Origin: JBBRCX01 sp038204465
Lineage (GTDB): Bacteria; Planctomycetota; Phycisphaerae; Tepidisphaerales; Tepidisphaeraceae
Assembly (NCBI GenBank): GCA_038204465.1
Contig: JBBRCX010000026.1
Span: forward strand, 1-47,839
DNA length: 47,839 nt
Direction of reading: 5' to 3'
The notes under the pieces are model-generated. The model saw nothing but the letters and a program-made list of their open reading frames with translations. It was not told the DNA's origin and made no database searches. Every line of letters starts with the position of its first letter. The first letter of the stretch is position 1. The position numbers and the translations under genes are program-made. Positions 6,778 to 18,585 of this stretch are shown here, in pieces.

Positions 6778-9378
6778 ATGGCTCATCCTTCCGCACGATG
6801 TATCTGCGCACTCACGCTGCTGCTATGCGGGATCTGCGCTCATGGCGACGAGGGGCAACAGTCGCGAATCGACCAGGCGATTCTCGACCTCGCTTCCCAT
6901 GACTTTGTCCGGCGCGAGGCAGCGTCGCACGAACTGTGGTCCGCAGGCCATGCGGCGGAACCGGCTTTGCGGCAGGCGCTGCGAAGCTCGGATCCGGAGG
7001 TTGTCTTCCGCGTGCGCGGAATCCTCGCCGACTTCAGTTATGGCCTGCTCCCCGACACGCCCAAGGAGTTGCTCACGCTGCTCGAGCAGTACCGCGGCGG
7101 CAACGCCGAAGCCCGCGCGCTGGTGGTGCAGGCGCTTGGTCAACAGGGGCCGGTGGGAATGGGACTGCTGCTGAAGCTGCAGCACGAAGAAGAAGATCCC
7201 AATCAACGGAGCAGCCTGGCCGACGCTTTGTCCGGCTGCCGTCAGGCGGCGATCGGCCTGATTCACGACGGAAAAGACCCGGCCGCGGAAGCGCTGCTGC
7301 GGGCGGCCGCCTCCGGTGAAGACGGCGCGGGCGCCCGCGATTACGCGGCGTTCCTGCTCCTGCGCGGCCGGCTGGATGAATCGCTTCGGGAAGCGGCAGG
7401 ATCGGTTGCGCCGCCGGCAGGGGGTGAGCGGCTCCGCGCGTTTCTCTGTCGCGCCAAGGGCGATCTGAATGGCGCGCGCGCTGCCGCCCAGCGCAGCGGC
7501 GACAGCGCCCTGTTCGAATCGATCCTGATGGAGCGCGGCGAGTGGAACCTGTTGGCGCAGCGCAGCGCGGTTCGGGCGGAGCAGGAACCATCCTTGGAAT
7601 CGTTCAGCTACGCGATGGGCTATTGCCGGCTGTCGGGTGATGCCGCGGGGTTCAGCAAATGGATGGCTGCCATCCGCGACTTTGTCGCCCGGCAGCCGGA
7701 CGAAGCAGCGCAAGCCGCGGAGACGTTCTTCCTGAACGGACGATCCAGGGAAGCCATTGAGCTTCTGCTGAGCCACAACGAATTCTCGAACGCCGGCGAG
7801 TTTCTTGCGGTGCGCGGAGAGTTCGATGAGCTGCTTGGGCTCGTCGAGCGCGCCAAGGCGAACGCTCCGGCGGAGTTGCCCAAGGTCCAGGCGCTGGCGG
7901 CCCGCACGCTGGGACAGCTCGGCGAAAAGCAGCGGGCGCAGCAACTGCTGGAAGAGGCGGCCCAGGGCAAGGCCGACGACGAGCCCTTCGGAGGCGCTGA
8001 CGTGATCCGTGTGGCCCGTTCGCTGAGCCTGGGCGAGCTGTCGGATCGATACCTGCTTAGCGCGCTCGGGGACTCTGCAGATGCATTGCCGCCCGCTTCG
8101 CTCTTTCAGCAAGCGGGAATGGGCGACGGCACGGCGGCATCGATGTGGTGGAAGCTGCTTCGCAATCGCTTCGCGGGTGAGCAGCCAGCGCAGATCCTGG
8201 CGCGACTGCGGCGGATCCTGCTTCGACAGCTTCCTCCAGCGGAATTGAGGGCGCTTTGCAACGAGTTGATCCCGGCCTGCCTCGCGTCGCCCGCGGAGTC
8301 GCGCGACCCGGCGCTGGAAGCAATCGGCTCGACCCTGCAGGCCGCCGGTCTGGCCGACGATGCTTCCAGATGTTTCGAGCGCTGGTCCAACTTCGGCCTC
8401 AGCGCGGCGCCGCTGATTCGCGTGGGAGATTTGCGCGCGTCCGCCAGGCGCTGGGCCGAGGCGGCCGATTTCTATGGGCGCGCGTGGGACAAGGAGCGAA
8501 CGAATCCCATCCCTCTGGCACTTCGCGGCTGGGCGCTGATGCAGGCGGGAGAAGCCTCGAGCGGTCGCAAGAACATGGAGGAGGCGCACCTGCTGCCCCT
8601 CGGCGATGAGGCGGTGCGCAACGACCTTTACGATGCGCTGGTCAAGCACGGGCTGAACGACGAAGCGAAGCGCGAGCGCGAACTGATCCTGCGGACGGGC
8701 GGGTTTCTCTCGCGGGCGATCGACCGGGTCAATAGCGATCTCGGCGACGAAGCGCTGGCGCGCGGCGATCACACCGCCGCCGTCCGGTTTTTCGAGCTGG
8801 CATACATTGATAACCTGAGTCCAGGCACGATGTTCGTGAACAACCTTGCGAACCTGACCGCGCCGACGGAGGTGCGCCGCGCACGTGCGCTGGCGGCGCT
8901 TGGGGCGGGCGATCTTGCGGGCGCGATGAAACACATCGAGGAAGCCTGGCAGAACCTGCCGGGGGAGACGAACGGCTCCATTGAGCTGATCAACGCGCTT
9001 CAGAAGCAAGGCCACCCGCCGCAAGCCGAGGCGCTGTATCGCCGGGCCCTCGACGTGCAGGCCAGGCTGCTCGCGCGCTATCCGCAGAGCAGCATGCTGA
9101 ACAACAACATTGCATGGCTGCAGGCCAACTGCAGGCGCGACCTGAAGGACGCCGTCGCTCACGCTCAACGCGCCGTTGAGGGGGCCCCGGACAACGTCGC
9201 CATTCTGGACACTCTCGCTGAGGCTTATTACCAGTCCGGCGACCGCGCCAACGCGATCGCGACGATGCGGAAGTGCGTCGCGCTGCAGCCCGCTGTAAAG
9301 CGGCATCAGGAGCGTCTGCGGCAGATCGAAACCGGGGGGACGACGGCGCCCGCGGTGGACCCGGAGGTCGAGCATTAA
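6778..9378 (+). CDS. Secreted tetratricopeptide-repeat protein
   Basis: From ATG 6778 the product has 866 residues and starts with a signal peptide (MAHPSARCICALTLLLCGICAHG). Near the N-terminus a HEAT-like alpha-helical region (residues about 30-120, DFVRREAASHELWSAG, AEPALRQALRSSDPEV) resembles the repeats in planctomycete proteins that precede TPRs. The rest is helical TPR-like repeats; the clearest TPRs are near the C-terminus (AEALYRRALDVQARLLARYPQ, NNNIAWLQANCRRDLKDAVAHAQRAV, LDTLAEAYYQSGDRANAIATMRKCVAL). It should act as an extracytoplasmic scaffold. An upstream TTG at 6757 would add seven residues and weaken the signal peptide. The next gene starts 94 bp on in the same direction and may be cotranscribed. 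Confidence 0.85.
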   Translation: MAHPSARCICALTLLLCGICAHGDEGQQSRIDQAILDLASHDFVRREAASHELWSAGHAAEPALRQALRSSDPEVVFRVRGILADFSYGLLPDTPKELLTLLEQYRGGNAEARALVVQALGQQGPVGMGLLLKLQHEEEDPNQRSSLADALSGCRQAAIGLIHDGKDPAAEALLRAAASGEDGAGARDYAAFLLLRGRLDESLREAAGSVAPPAGGERLRAFLCRAKGDLNGARAAAQRSGDSALFESILMERGEWNLLAQRSAVRAEQEPSLESFSYAMGYCRLSGDAAGFSKWMAAIRDFVARQPDEAAQAAETFFLNGRSREAIELLLSHNEFSNAGEFLAVRGEFDELLGLVERAKANAPAELPKVQALAARTLGQLGEKQRAQQLLEEAAQGKADDEPFGGADVIRVARSLSLGELSDRYLLSALGDSADALPPASLFQQAGMGDGTAASMWWKLLRNRFAGEQPAQILARLRRILLRQLPPAELRALCNELIPACLASPAESRDPALEAIGSTLQAAGLADDASRCFERWSNFGLSAAPLIRVGDLRASARRWAEAADFYGRAWDKERTNPIPLALRGWALMQAGEASSGRKNMEEAHLLPLGDEAVRNDLYDALVKHGLNDEAKRERELILRTGGFLSRAIDRVNSDLGDEALARGDHTAAVRFFELAYIDNLSPGTMFVNNLANLTAPTEVRRARALAALGAGDLAGAMKHIEEAWQNLPGETNGSIELINALQKQGHPPQAEALYRRALDVQARLLARYPQSSMLNNNIAWLQANCRRDLKDAVAHAQRAVEGAPDNVAILDTLAEAYYQSGDRANAIATMRKCVALQPAVKRHQERLRQIETGGTTAPAVDPEVEH

Positions 9379-9472
9379 GGACGGCTTTGACTGCCATGGT
9401 CGTGCTGCGTTTTCAACGTCAGTGCCAGCGGCTTGGTATGATTCATCGAAGTAGTTCCCTTCTGTGACTCCC

Positions 9473-12400
9473 ATGAGCCAGATCCTGCACAACCCCGCCT
9501 ACATGCTGATCGAGGATCGCCTCGATGCGGTGGGGCAGAAGTACCGCGTCCAGCGGATCGTCCGCGGCGCGATGCTCTGGCTGGCCGGCGCGCTGGCGAC
9601 ATCCTTCGCCGCAGCCCTGGCCGCACATCTGATCGGGCAGGGCGCCTGGGCGCGCGGGGTGCTCGCCTCATGGCTCGCCTGGCTCCTGGTCAGCGCGGCG
9701 CTGTGGATCCTTCGCCCGCTGCTGATCCGTCCCGACCTGCTGAAAGTCGCGCGGCTGGTTGAGACGCGCGTCGCGGGACTGCATAACGGATTGACGAACG
9801 GCCTGTTGCTGGCCACCCGCGACGACATCGCCGCCAGCCCCTGGCTGCCGCAGATTTACGATGAGATCCTCATCAACTCGCGCAGCAAGCCGCTCGAAGG
9901 CGCAGTAAAGATCCGCGATCTGCAACCGCTGGCGATCCGCCTGCTGTTCGTCGCGGTCCCGCTGGCGGTGGTCATGCTGCTGCTTCCGCGCCCGTTCGCG
10001 CATGGATGGCAGCAGATGCTGAACCCGGGCGGGTTTGTTCCGCAGACCGGCTCGGCGCGCATCCTGGAGGTCAAGCCGGGCGACGTCACGCTCGTGACGG
10101 GCCGGCCCCTGGAGATCACGATTCTCGCGGAGGCGCCTGACACGAAGAACACGCCGGCCGCGAAACTCATCTTCGAGCATGCGCCTGATGCACCGGGCAC
10201 GAAGACGGGCGGCGCCGAGGTCTCGCTGAGCGCCGACATGGCGGGCGCAGTTGGCGGCGCGCCGCTGCGCTACAGCTACCGCGCCGATCATGTCGATTCG
10301 ACCACAAGGTACCGCGTGGAGGTCGGCGGCACGCAGAGCCCCTGGTACACCGTTACCGTCGTGAAGCAGGTGAAGCTGCAGGAACTGCTGCTCAAGACCA
10401 CGCCACCCTCCTACACCCGCCAGCCGCAGCAGACGCTCACGCTGACCGCAGACGATCTCGCCAAGAGCCCAATCTCCGCGCCGATCGGGAGTCGAGTGGA
10501 TTTGACCGCAACGGTCGACGTATCCGTCGGCGGAGCCATGTTGCAGGCCGGCGAAGGCACGGTGCAACCGACCGAGGCCTCGCTGGGCGGCCGGCGCTTC
10601 AGCGCATCGCTGATCGTTGCGGACGAGACGCCGGTCGAACTGCTGCTTACCGAGGGCGCAGGTCAGGTGATCGCGAAGGTCCCCGATCCGCCGCTGCTGA
10701 TCCATTGCCTGAAGGACGCGGCGCCGACCATCGATATGAAATGGCCGACGCAGGATGTCAGCGTGGCGCCTCAGCAGGAGCTGAAGGTCACGGCTGTAAT
10801 CAAGGATGATTACGGGGTCGGCTTGTCGCGCGTGCTGGTGTCCCGAGAAGCTCCAACGTCCGCGCCTGCGACGCAGGGAACGACGCGCGAATCGGAGGGT
10901 GGGGCGGCGCTCGCCGTCGCGAATGAGAAGACCTATCCCGATGGGACAACCGCCATGGAGTTGTCCTTCGTCCTCAACGTCAGCCCTGAGCTGCGCAAGC
11001 ATGGCAACTCGATTCGAGTGCAGGTGGAAGTGACGGATAACCGCGACCTGCGCAGCGTCCGATTCCCCACCGCAACCGCTGCGTCGCGCGCTGCGACAGG
11101 CGCCTCGGCCGACGCCGATCCATCCGCCGCCTTCGGCCCGCAGACGACGCGCTCGTCGATCTATGAGATCAAGTTCCGCGATCCCGAGCAGATCGCCAGG
11201 GAGCAAAAGCAGGAGGCTGACAAGCTGCGCGAGCGGCTTCTCGAGCTGCTCAAGGCGCAGCAGTCGCTCCACGCACAGGCCGCCGCCGGAAAACCCCAGG
11301 ACAGCGAGCTGACCCGGCAAGTGGGCGCCGGCCAGGCAAAACTGCGGGAATCGTTGCAGCAGACGGCGGAGACGTTCACCTTCGAGGAGAACGACAAGAT
11401 CATTCAGAAGACGTTGCTGATGCTCGCGTACAACCCGGCGCGGGAAGCGGTCGAGCTCTGTGCGTCGATGCTCACCGAGCCGGTCATTCGGCAGCGCGTG
11501 AAGCTGTCGGGCGAGCTGCAGTCGCGCCAGCGCCGGATCATCAGCACGCTCGAGAGTCTGCTGGCACTGCTTCGCGCAGCGCCCGATCCGGCGACGCAGC
11601 CTTCGCAGCCGGGCGGCGATATCCCCAACAAGGCGGAGGCGTACAAGAAGCTCAACGAAGCGCTGAACGCGTTCATCAAGGAAGAGCAGCGAATTCTCGA
11701 TCAGACGGCGTCGCTGGCCAAGAAGCCGGTGGACGACTGGGACGATGCCGACAAGAAGAAGCTGGACGAGCTGAAGCTCGCGCAGGAGAAACTGGATTCG
11801 TTCATGCAGGAGAAGATCGCCGACTTCTCCAAGCTCGCCGAGCAGGACATGTCAAACGCGTCTCTGCTCAAGGAACTGATGGAGGTTTACAGCGAGACGA
11901 CGATGGCCAGGGATGCGCTCAAAGCCAAGGCGGTGGAGACGGCGGTGACGCTGGAGGACAGCGGCCTGGAGCTGGCGAAGGAGATCAACACGAACATCGA
12001 GAAGTGGCTCGTCAACAATCCGGATCGCACCAAGTTCGCTATGGAAGATCCCGTTGGCAAGACCGACACGCCGATGGCGGAGCTGCCCAAAGAACTGGAG
12101 GACATGGTCGGCGAGCTGATGGAGCAGCAGGAAGATCTCTTCGAAGATATGGAGGACACCAATGCCAACTGGACCGATTCCGGTGACAAGGGCATCGGCT
12201 GGGACGCGGCGGACGGTCCGGTCGCCAACATGACGGCCAAGGGCGTTACCGGGAATCAGCTGCCGAACAACAACGAGATGGGCGGCCGCTCCGGCGAGGG
12301 ACGCAGCGGCAAAAGCCAGGGCGAGATGGTCGAGGAAACCAACAGCGGCAAGGGAGGGCGCGACACGCCGACGCGGCTCGATCCGACGCCGTTTTCGAAG

Positions 12401-12880
12401 GGGCAGGTCAAGAACGAGAGCAAGGACCCGACCGGCGGCGCCACCGGTGGCGGGAAGATCTCCGGCGCGGGCGGCGCGGGCCTCGAGGGCCCGGTGCCGC
12501 CGCAGATCCAGCAGCAGATGCAGCGGCTCGCCCAGAAGCAGGCGGAACTGCGCAACAAGGCCGAGCGCCTCGATCTCAAATACCACCTGGGCAAATACGA
12601 CAACTTCAAGCTGCTGCAGTCTACCGCCCTGATGCGCCGCATTGAGTCCGACCTCAAGGCGAACCGTTACAACAACGCGATGCGCCGCAAGGACGTCACG
12701 ATCGACTCGCTCTCGACCTCGCGTTTGCTGCTCGGCGGCGAAGTCCACGTCCAACAGGACACGAGCCCCAGGACCAGCCAGAAGCTGAAGGAACAGATCA
12801 ACGACGCCATGAAGGGCCAGCTACCGCCGGCGTGGGCCGATGCCCTCAAGGAGTATTACAAAAAGCTGGCGCAGGAGTAG
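9473..12880 (+). CDS. DUF4175-like giant membrane protein with coiled-coil C-terminus
   Basis: A protein of about 1135 residues with three N-terminal membrane segments (about 30-55, 60-85 and 155-175) followed by an extracytoplasmic region of beta-rich domains (residues 180-540) and then long charged helices, likely coiled coils (about 560-870), a Gly/Ser-rich low-complexity stretch (about 940-1000) and a final helical segment (QQQMQRLAQKQAELRNKAE). This architecture matches the DUF4175-type proteins common in Planctomycetes, often near MoxR/DUF58/BatA genes, which are not seen here. ATG 9473 is preferred; a GTG at 9464 is in frame. Function unknown; envelope-associated role inferred from topology. 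Confidence 0.8.
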   Translation: MSQILHNPAYMLIEDRLDAVGQKYRVQRIVRGAMLWLAGALATSFAAALAAHLIGQGAWARGVLASWLAWLLVSAALWILRPLLIRPDLLKVARLVETRVAGLHNGLTNGLLLATRDDIAASPWLPQIYDEILINSRSKPLEGAVKIRDLQPLAIRLLFVAVPLAVVMLLLPRPFAHGWQQMLNPGGFVPQTGSARILEVKPGDVTLVTGRPLEITILAEAPDTKNTPAAKLIFEHAPDAPGTKTGGAEVSLSADMAGAVGGAPLRYSYRADHVDSTTRYRVEVGGTQSPWYTVTVVKQVKLQELLLKTTPPSYTRQPQQTLTLTADDLAKSPISAPIGSRVDLTATVDVSVGGAMLQAGEGTVQPTEASLGGRRFSASLIVADETPVELLLTEGAGQVIAKVPDPPLLIHCLKDAAPTIDMKWPTQDVSVAPQQELKVTAVIKDDYGVGLSRVLVSREAPTSAPATQGTTRESEGGAALAVANEKTYPDGTTAMELSFVLNVSPELRKHGNSIRVQVEVTDNRDLRSVRFPTATAASRAATGASADADPSAAFGPQTTRSSIYEIKFRDPEQIAREQKQEADKLRERLLELLKAQQSLHAQAAAGKPQDSELTRQVGAGQAKLRESLQQTAETFTFEENDKIIQKTLLMLAYNPAREAVELCASMLTEPVIRQRVKLSGELQSRQRRIISTLESLLALLRAAPDPATQPSQPGGDIPNKAEAYKKLNEALNAFIKEEQRILDQTASLAKKPVDDWDDADKKKLDELKLAQEKLDSFMQEKIADFSKLAEQDMSNASLLKELMEVYSETTMARDALKAKAVETAVTLEDSGLELAKEINTNIEKWLVNNPDRTKFAMEDPVGKTDTPMAELPKELEDMVGELMEQQEDLFEDMEDTNANWTDSGDKGIGWDAADGPVANMTAKGVTGNQLPNNNEMGGRSGEGRSGKSQGEMVEETNSGKGGRDTPTRLDPTPFSKGQVKNESKDPTGGATGGGKISGAGGAGLEGPVPPQIQQQMQRLAQKQAELRNKAERLDLKYHLGKYDNFKLLQSTALMRRIESDLKANRYNNAMRRKDVTIDSLSTSRLLLGGEVHVQQDTSPRTSQKLKEQINDAMKGQLPPAWADALKEYYKKLAQE

Positions 12881-12999
12881 AGAAGAATCGGGAGTAGATC
12901 GCGGCCTCTCGACGACGGCAACGATGAGGCCGGGCCGCGAGCAATCAATTCGCACCGGCCCGGCCCCATGTTCTTTTGCAGAAGGCTCCAGTCGGTTGG

Positions 13000-13308
13000 T
13001 TACCTGCCGCCCGATTCCCTGGATCCTGCCGTGACGGCGTCGGTGTCGCTGGGCGAGGTCGGCTGGTCCTTCTGATCCGACTGGGCCCCGACCGCTTCGC
13101 CCGCGCCGCGGCCGAACATCCCGCCGATCTGGCTGCCGAACGGAACGTTCTTCATAGCTTCCTGGCCCGCCATCGAGCCGGCTGTCTCGCCAACGGCGCC
13201 ACCGGCCGCCTGGCCCTGACCCTGGTTGGAATTGCCGCTGCTGCAGCCCGTCGACCACAACGCCAGGGACGCGAGAAGAATGCCGCCAGTGATAATACGA
13301 GTAGACAT
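13000..13308 (-). CDS. Small glycine-rich lipoprotein
   Basis: A 102-residue product with an N-terminal hydrophobic signal (MSTRIITGGILLASLALWSTG) and Cys22 in an STGC context, an acceptable though non-canonical lipobox. After the Cys the sequence is SSGNSNQGQGQ and then Gly/Ala-rich segments (GGAVGETAGSMAG, GGMFGRGAGEAVG) resembling glycine-zipper motifs of small envelope proteins. ATG 13308 has GGGAG 8 bp upstream; the longer upstream frame is not needed. It is divergent from the ABC-F gene and convergent with the DUF4175-like gene. The role is unknown. Confidence 0.7.
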   Translation of the reverse strand: MSTRIITGGILLASLALWSTGCSSGNSNQGQGQAAGGAVGETAGSMAGQEAMKNVPFGSQIGGMFGRGAGEAVGAQSDQKDQPTSPSDTDAVTAGSRESGGR

Positions 13309-13568
13309 TAGCTGCTCCCACGGAGAACAAGGGTGCGATCGGAAGAACAACCCGCGCCATCGAGCGGCGACAGTCGTAGCCCTATCCCGACCCGCTCCCG
13401 ACGCGGCCATCATGGCTCATCGTCCGATAAAAAGTCAAAGTAAATCATGCCGCGCGTGCCCGATGGTTCCCAGCCCGCCATATCGTGCTTCAACGACTGC
13501 TGGACCTGCGCGATCAGGCGGCTCCGGAGACGCTTCCCCTTTGCCGGGCCCGCTCATACCTTAATACT

Positions 13569-15485
<1,917 letters not shown>

Positions 15486-15528
15486 TGAGGGGGCCGTTCC
15501 TCGGGCGATTCGAAACAAGTGAGGATGA

Positions 15529-16278
15529 ATGAAGCGACTGTCGCTCCTGTGGGCGGTCATTTTGAGCGTGATGTCTTGGGCGCACGCGGCGCATGAGGCG
15601 CCGTCCAGCGCTGCGACGCGGCCGGCGGCGTGTATCCCAGCGGAGAAGAACCCGGAGCAGCACGAGGCGTTCCTGCGACAAATCCAGGCGGGAAAGGTCG
15701 GCGACCTGCTCTTCCTGGGCGATTCGATCACCGCCGGTTGGCGCAATGGACAGGCAAGCCAAATCTTTGAGAAGGCGTACGGCAAGTATCACGCCGCCAA
15801 CTTCGGCATCGGCGGCGACCAGACGCAGCACGTGCTCTGGCGCCTCGAGAACGGGGAGCTGGACGGCATCAAGCCGAGGGTGATCGTGCTGATAATCGGC
15901 ACGAACAACCTCGGCGGCGGCGCCGCGCCGCAAGACGCCGCGTCGGGCGTGCGCTGCATCGTCGAGACGATCCGCGCGAAACTTCCGGACACGAAGGTCC
16001 TGCTGCTGGGCGTTTTCCCGCGCTCGGCCGATCCATCGGATCCGATGCGCGAGAAGGTCCGCAAGCTCAACGAGCTGATCGCAAAGCTCGACGACACCCA
16101 CCACGTGAAGTATCTCGACATCGGCGACAAGTTCCTGGACGGCAAGGGGAACCTCCCCAGGGAAGTGTTTCCCGACGGCTTGCATCCCAACGCTCAAGGC
16201 TACCTCACCTGGGCCGACGCCATGCAACAAACGCTGGACGAAATGATGAAACCGGGCGCGCCGATGACGAACCCGTAA
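15529..16278 (+). CDS. Secreted SGNH/GDSL-family hydrolase
   Basis: A 249-residue protein with a signal peptide (MKRLSLLWAVILSVMSWAHA). Catalytic blocks of the SGNH superfamily are present: block I GDSITAG with nucleophile Ser66, block II Gly in NFGIGGDQT, block III Asn in IGTNNLGG, and block V Asp/His in FPDGLHPNAQGY. The block sequence is closest to the platelet-activating-factor acetylhydrolase-like group, often deacetylases or esterases acting on carbohydrates. It should act outside the cytoplasm on an ester bond; the substrate is unknown. It lies 43 bp after the ABC-F stop and 64 bp before the ABC transporter genes. Confidence 0.9.
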   Translation: MKRLSLLWAVILSVMSWAHAAHEAPSSAATRPAACIPAEKNPEQHEAFLRQIQAGKVGDLLFLGDSITAGWRNGQASQIFEKAYGKYHAANFGIGGDQTQHVLWRLENGELDGIKPRVIVLIIGTNNLGGGAAPQDAASGVRCIVETIRAKLPDTKVLLLGVFPRSADPSDPMREKVRKLNELIAKLDDTHHVKYLDIGDKFLDGKGNLPREVFPDGLHPNAQGYLTWADAMQQTLDEMMKPGAPMTNP

Positions 16279-16342
16279 CGCAGTCCGGCGGGCTGTCGTC
16301 GTCGTTGAAATATCTGCGGCCCGGGCTGATTAGACAAATGAC

Positions 16343-17068
16343 ATGGCAGTTCATCTTCAGGCCCTGAAGAAGCAGTATGTCGCGCCGGACGGCGGGGCCG
16401 TGCCGGTCATCGACATCGCCGACTTTTCCTTAGCCAACGCGGAACAGGTAGCGCTGGTCGGCGGGAGCGGGTCGGGCAAGACCACGCTGCTTCACCTCAT
16501 TGCCGGCATCCTCACCCCGGACAGCGGGCGGATCATCTTCGAACGCGGCGGCGAACGGACTGGGATCCAGGCTGAAGCGAATTCCCACGAGCTGATGGTA
16601 CCGACCGACATCACGCTTTTGCGCGAAGCTGAACGCGACGTGTTCCGCGGCCGTCACATCGGCTACATTTTCCAGACCCATCACCTGCTCCCCGGGTTCA
16701 CCGCGCTGGAGAACGTGATGCTGGGGATGACTTTCACCGGGCGAAAGCTGGACAGCGAATGGGCCACACACCTCCTGCGCGAGGTCGGGCTGTCCGACCG
16801 GCTCAATTACAAGCCGGACAAGCTCTCGCTCGGCCAGCAGCAGCGCGTCGCGGTAGCCCGGGCCCTGGCGAACCGGCCCATGCTGGTCCTCGCGGATGAG
16901 CCGACCGGCGCACTGGACGTGCGAAGCGCGCAACAGGTGCTGGATCTGATCCGATCGCTCTGTACCGAAGTGGGCGCGGGCCTCCTGATGGTGAGTCACG
17001 ATCCGCAGCTGACGGGGCAGCTTCCGCGCGTTGTCGAGCTGAAGAACCTGAACCGCGCGGCCGCCTAG
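16343..17068 (+). CDS. ABC transporter ATP-binding protein, LolD/MacB type
   Basis: A 241-residue ATPase that should power the adjacent FtsX-like permease. Seen: Walker A GGSGSGKTT (40-48), Q-loop Gln111 in YIFQTHHLLPGFT, signature LSLGQQQRV (161-169) with Leu in place of the usual second-position Gly of LSGGQ, Walker B LVLADEPTGALD (181-192) and the H-loop MVSHDPQ. The TGALD after Walker B is a hallmark of the LolD/MacB/FtsE group, whose transporters do mechanical work on periplasmic substrates. An insertion of about 25 residues sits between Walker A and the Q-loop (about 70-100). No Shine-Dalgarno was seen. It is the first gene of a four-gene plus-strand set with the permease and two DUF3299-type proteins. 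Confidence 0.92.
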   Translation: MAVHLQALKKQYVAPDGGAVPVIDIADFSLANAEQVALVGGSGSGKTTLLHLIAGILTPDSGRIIFERGGERTGIQAEANSHELMVPTDITLLREAERDVFRGRHIGYIFQTHHLLPGFTALENVMLGMTFTGRKLDSEWATHLLREVGLSDRLNYKPDKLSLGQQQRVAVARALANRPMLVLADEPTGALDVRSAQQVLDLIRSLCTEVGAGLLMVSHDPQLTGQLPRVVELKNLNRAAA

Positions 17069-17115
17069 CATCCATCGCCAACACAGATGGAACGATCACC
17101 GGTTCTGAAGCACTC

Positions 17116-18585
17116 ATGAGCGACTTGCGGCGAATCTTCAGCGACTACGGCTTCTACGTTCTGGTCGTCCCCGGCATCGCGGCGCTGCTGGTGCTCCTCG
17201 CCGCGCTCTTCCCCGGCAAGCTCTCGCTGGTCTTCAAGCAGATGCGGCAGCGCGCCCTGGGCACCGCGCTCACGCTGCTGCTGGTGATGTTGGGCGTTGC
17301 ACTGGCGGTATCGGTGTTTCTGGTCTTGCGCGAGAGCGGCAAGCTGTTCGGGCAGTCGGACTTCGGCTACGACGTGCTGGTCGGGAAGGCCGGCTCGCCA
17401 CTGCAGCTCACGCTCAACACGGTCTATCACCTCGACGTGAGCCCGGGGAACATCCCGTTGTCGGCCTGTGCAGAGCTTCTCGGCCCGCAGTGCCGACCGT
17501 TGGTGAAGGCGGCCGTGCCGTATGCTGTCGGCGATACCTATCAGGGCCGATACCCAATCGTCGGGACGCTGCCAAAACTCTTCGGATACGACGATGCGGG
17601 AAACCTGCTGCCGGAAGAGAGCCGGATCGGCTATCGGCAGGGTCATTTCTACGGTATCGACGGCCAGTGTTTTGCGCCCGACCGCTTCCAAGCCGTGATC
17701 GGCAGCGAGGTCGCGCGGCGCGAAGGACTGAGGATCGGAAGCACGTTTCAGGCGACGCATGGCTCGCCAAAGCCGAACGAGACGCCGGACATTCATGCCG
17801 AGGTGTGGACCGTCGTTGGGGTCATGAAAGAGACGCACACGGCCAACGACCGCGTCCTGTTCATCCCGCTGCTGACGTTCTACACCATCGCCGAGCACGG
17901 GACAGGTCTCATCGAGCAGGAGCGCCTGCGCGAGGGCGAACCGCCGCCCGCGCCTGAGAAACATGAGGAGGAAGAGGAGAAGCATTACACGGTCGACGCG
18001 GATGGCAGGATTCATCTCACGCTGCCGAAGAATGTGCTGGCGATCTCGGCGATCCTGGTCAAGTCGCGCGGCGGCATCACGGGGCAGCGCCTGATCTACA
18101 AGATCAACAACTCCACCCAGAAGCTCCAGGCGGTGAATCCCGCGGCGGTCATGCGCGAGTTTTTCGATACCTTCCTCAAGAGCGGCACGACGTTGCTGAT
18201 CGTGGTGGCGGCGCTGGTAAGCCTCGAGGCGGCCGTTTCGATCCTGGTCAGCATTTACAACTCCGTCGCCGCCCGCCGCCGCGAGATTGCGATTCTGCGC
18301 GCGCTGGGCGCGACGCGCCGTACGGTCGTGGGGCTGATCTGCCTGGAAGCGGGGCTCATCGGACTGTTCGGGGGAATTGCCGGGGTCCTGGTGGGTCATC
18401 TGGTGGGAGCGGTGGGCTCGGTCTATTTCGAGCGGGTGGTAGGGGAGGGAATCGACTGGGTGGCCGTCGGAAGCGAAGAGATGATATACTTAGGGGCGGT
18501 GGTGTTAATCGCCGTCCTGGCGGGGCTCGCGCCGGGGCTGAAGGCCTACCGCACCCCCGTGGCAACGAACCTCGTTGCTGGCTGA
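17116..18585 (+). CDS. FtsX/MacB-type ABC permease with His/Glu-rich extracytoplasmic loop
   Basis: A 489-residue permease. Membrane segments are visible near residues 12-34 and 48-70, and three more in the C-terminal FtsX domain (about 357-380, 405-440 and 455-480), with the RRREIAILRALGATRRTV motif (coupling helix region) typical of FtsX. Between them is a large extracytoplasmic domain of about 280 residues (MacB periplasmic core type). That domain holds an acidic cluster flanked by histidines, H283 and H290 around EEEEEK, plus further histidines, which looks like a metal-binding loop. It follows the ATPase by 47 bp. Likely part of an envelope export or extraction complex; the transported substrate is unknown. 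Confidence 0.88.
   Translation: MSDLRRIFSDYGFYVLVVPGIAALLVLLAALFPGKLSLVFKQMRQRALGTALTLLLVMLGVALAVSVFLVLRESGKLFGQSDFGYDVLVGKAGSPLQLTLNTVYHLDVSPGNIPLSACAELLGPQCRPLVKAAVPYAVGDTYQGRYPIVGTLPKLFGYDDAGNLLPEESRIGYRQGHFYGIDGQCFAPDRFQAVIGSEVARREGLRIGSTFQATHGSPKPNETPDIHAEVWTVVGVMKETHTANDRVLFIPLLTFYTIAEHGTGLIEQERLREGEPPPAPEKHEEEEEKHYTVDADGRIHLTLPKNVLAISAILVKSRGGITGQRLIYKINNSTQKLQAVNPAAVMREFFDTFLKSGTTLLIVVAALVSLEAAVSILVSIYNSVAARRREIAILRALGATRRTVVGLICLEAGLIGLFGGIAGVLVGHLVGAVGSVYFERVVGEGIDWVAVGSEEMIYLGAVVLIAVLAGLAPGLKAYRTPVATNLVAG

Noticed and set aside
6823..9492. An 889-codon open frame antisense to the TPR gene
   Set aside because: It is Arg/Gln/Pro-rich without any motif and mirrors the high-GC codon use of the real gene, which has a signal peptide and TPRs.
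9668..11320. A 550-codon open frame antisense to the DUF4175-like gene
   Set aside because: It has low-complexity Arg-rich composition and no domain; the plus-strand gene is well supported.
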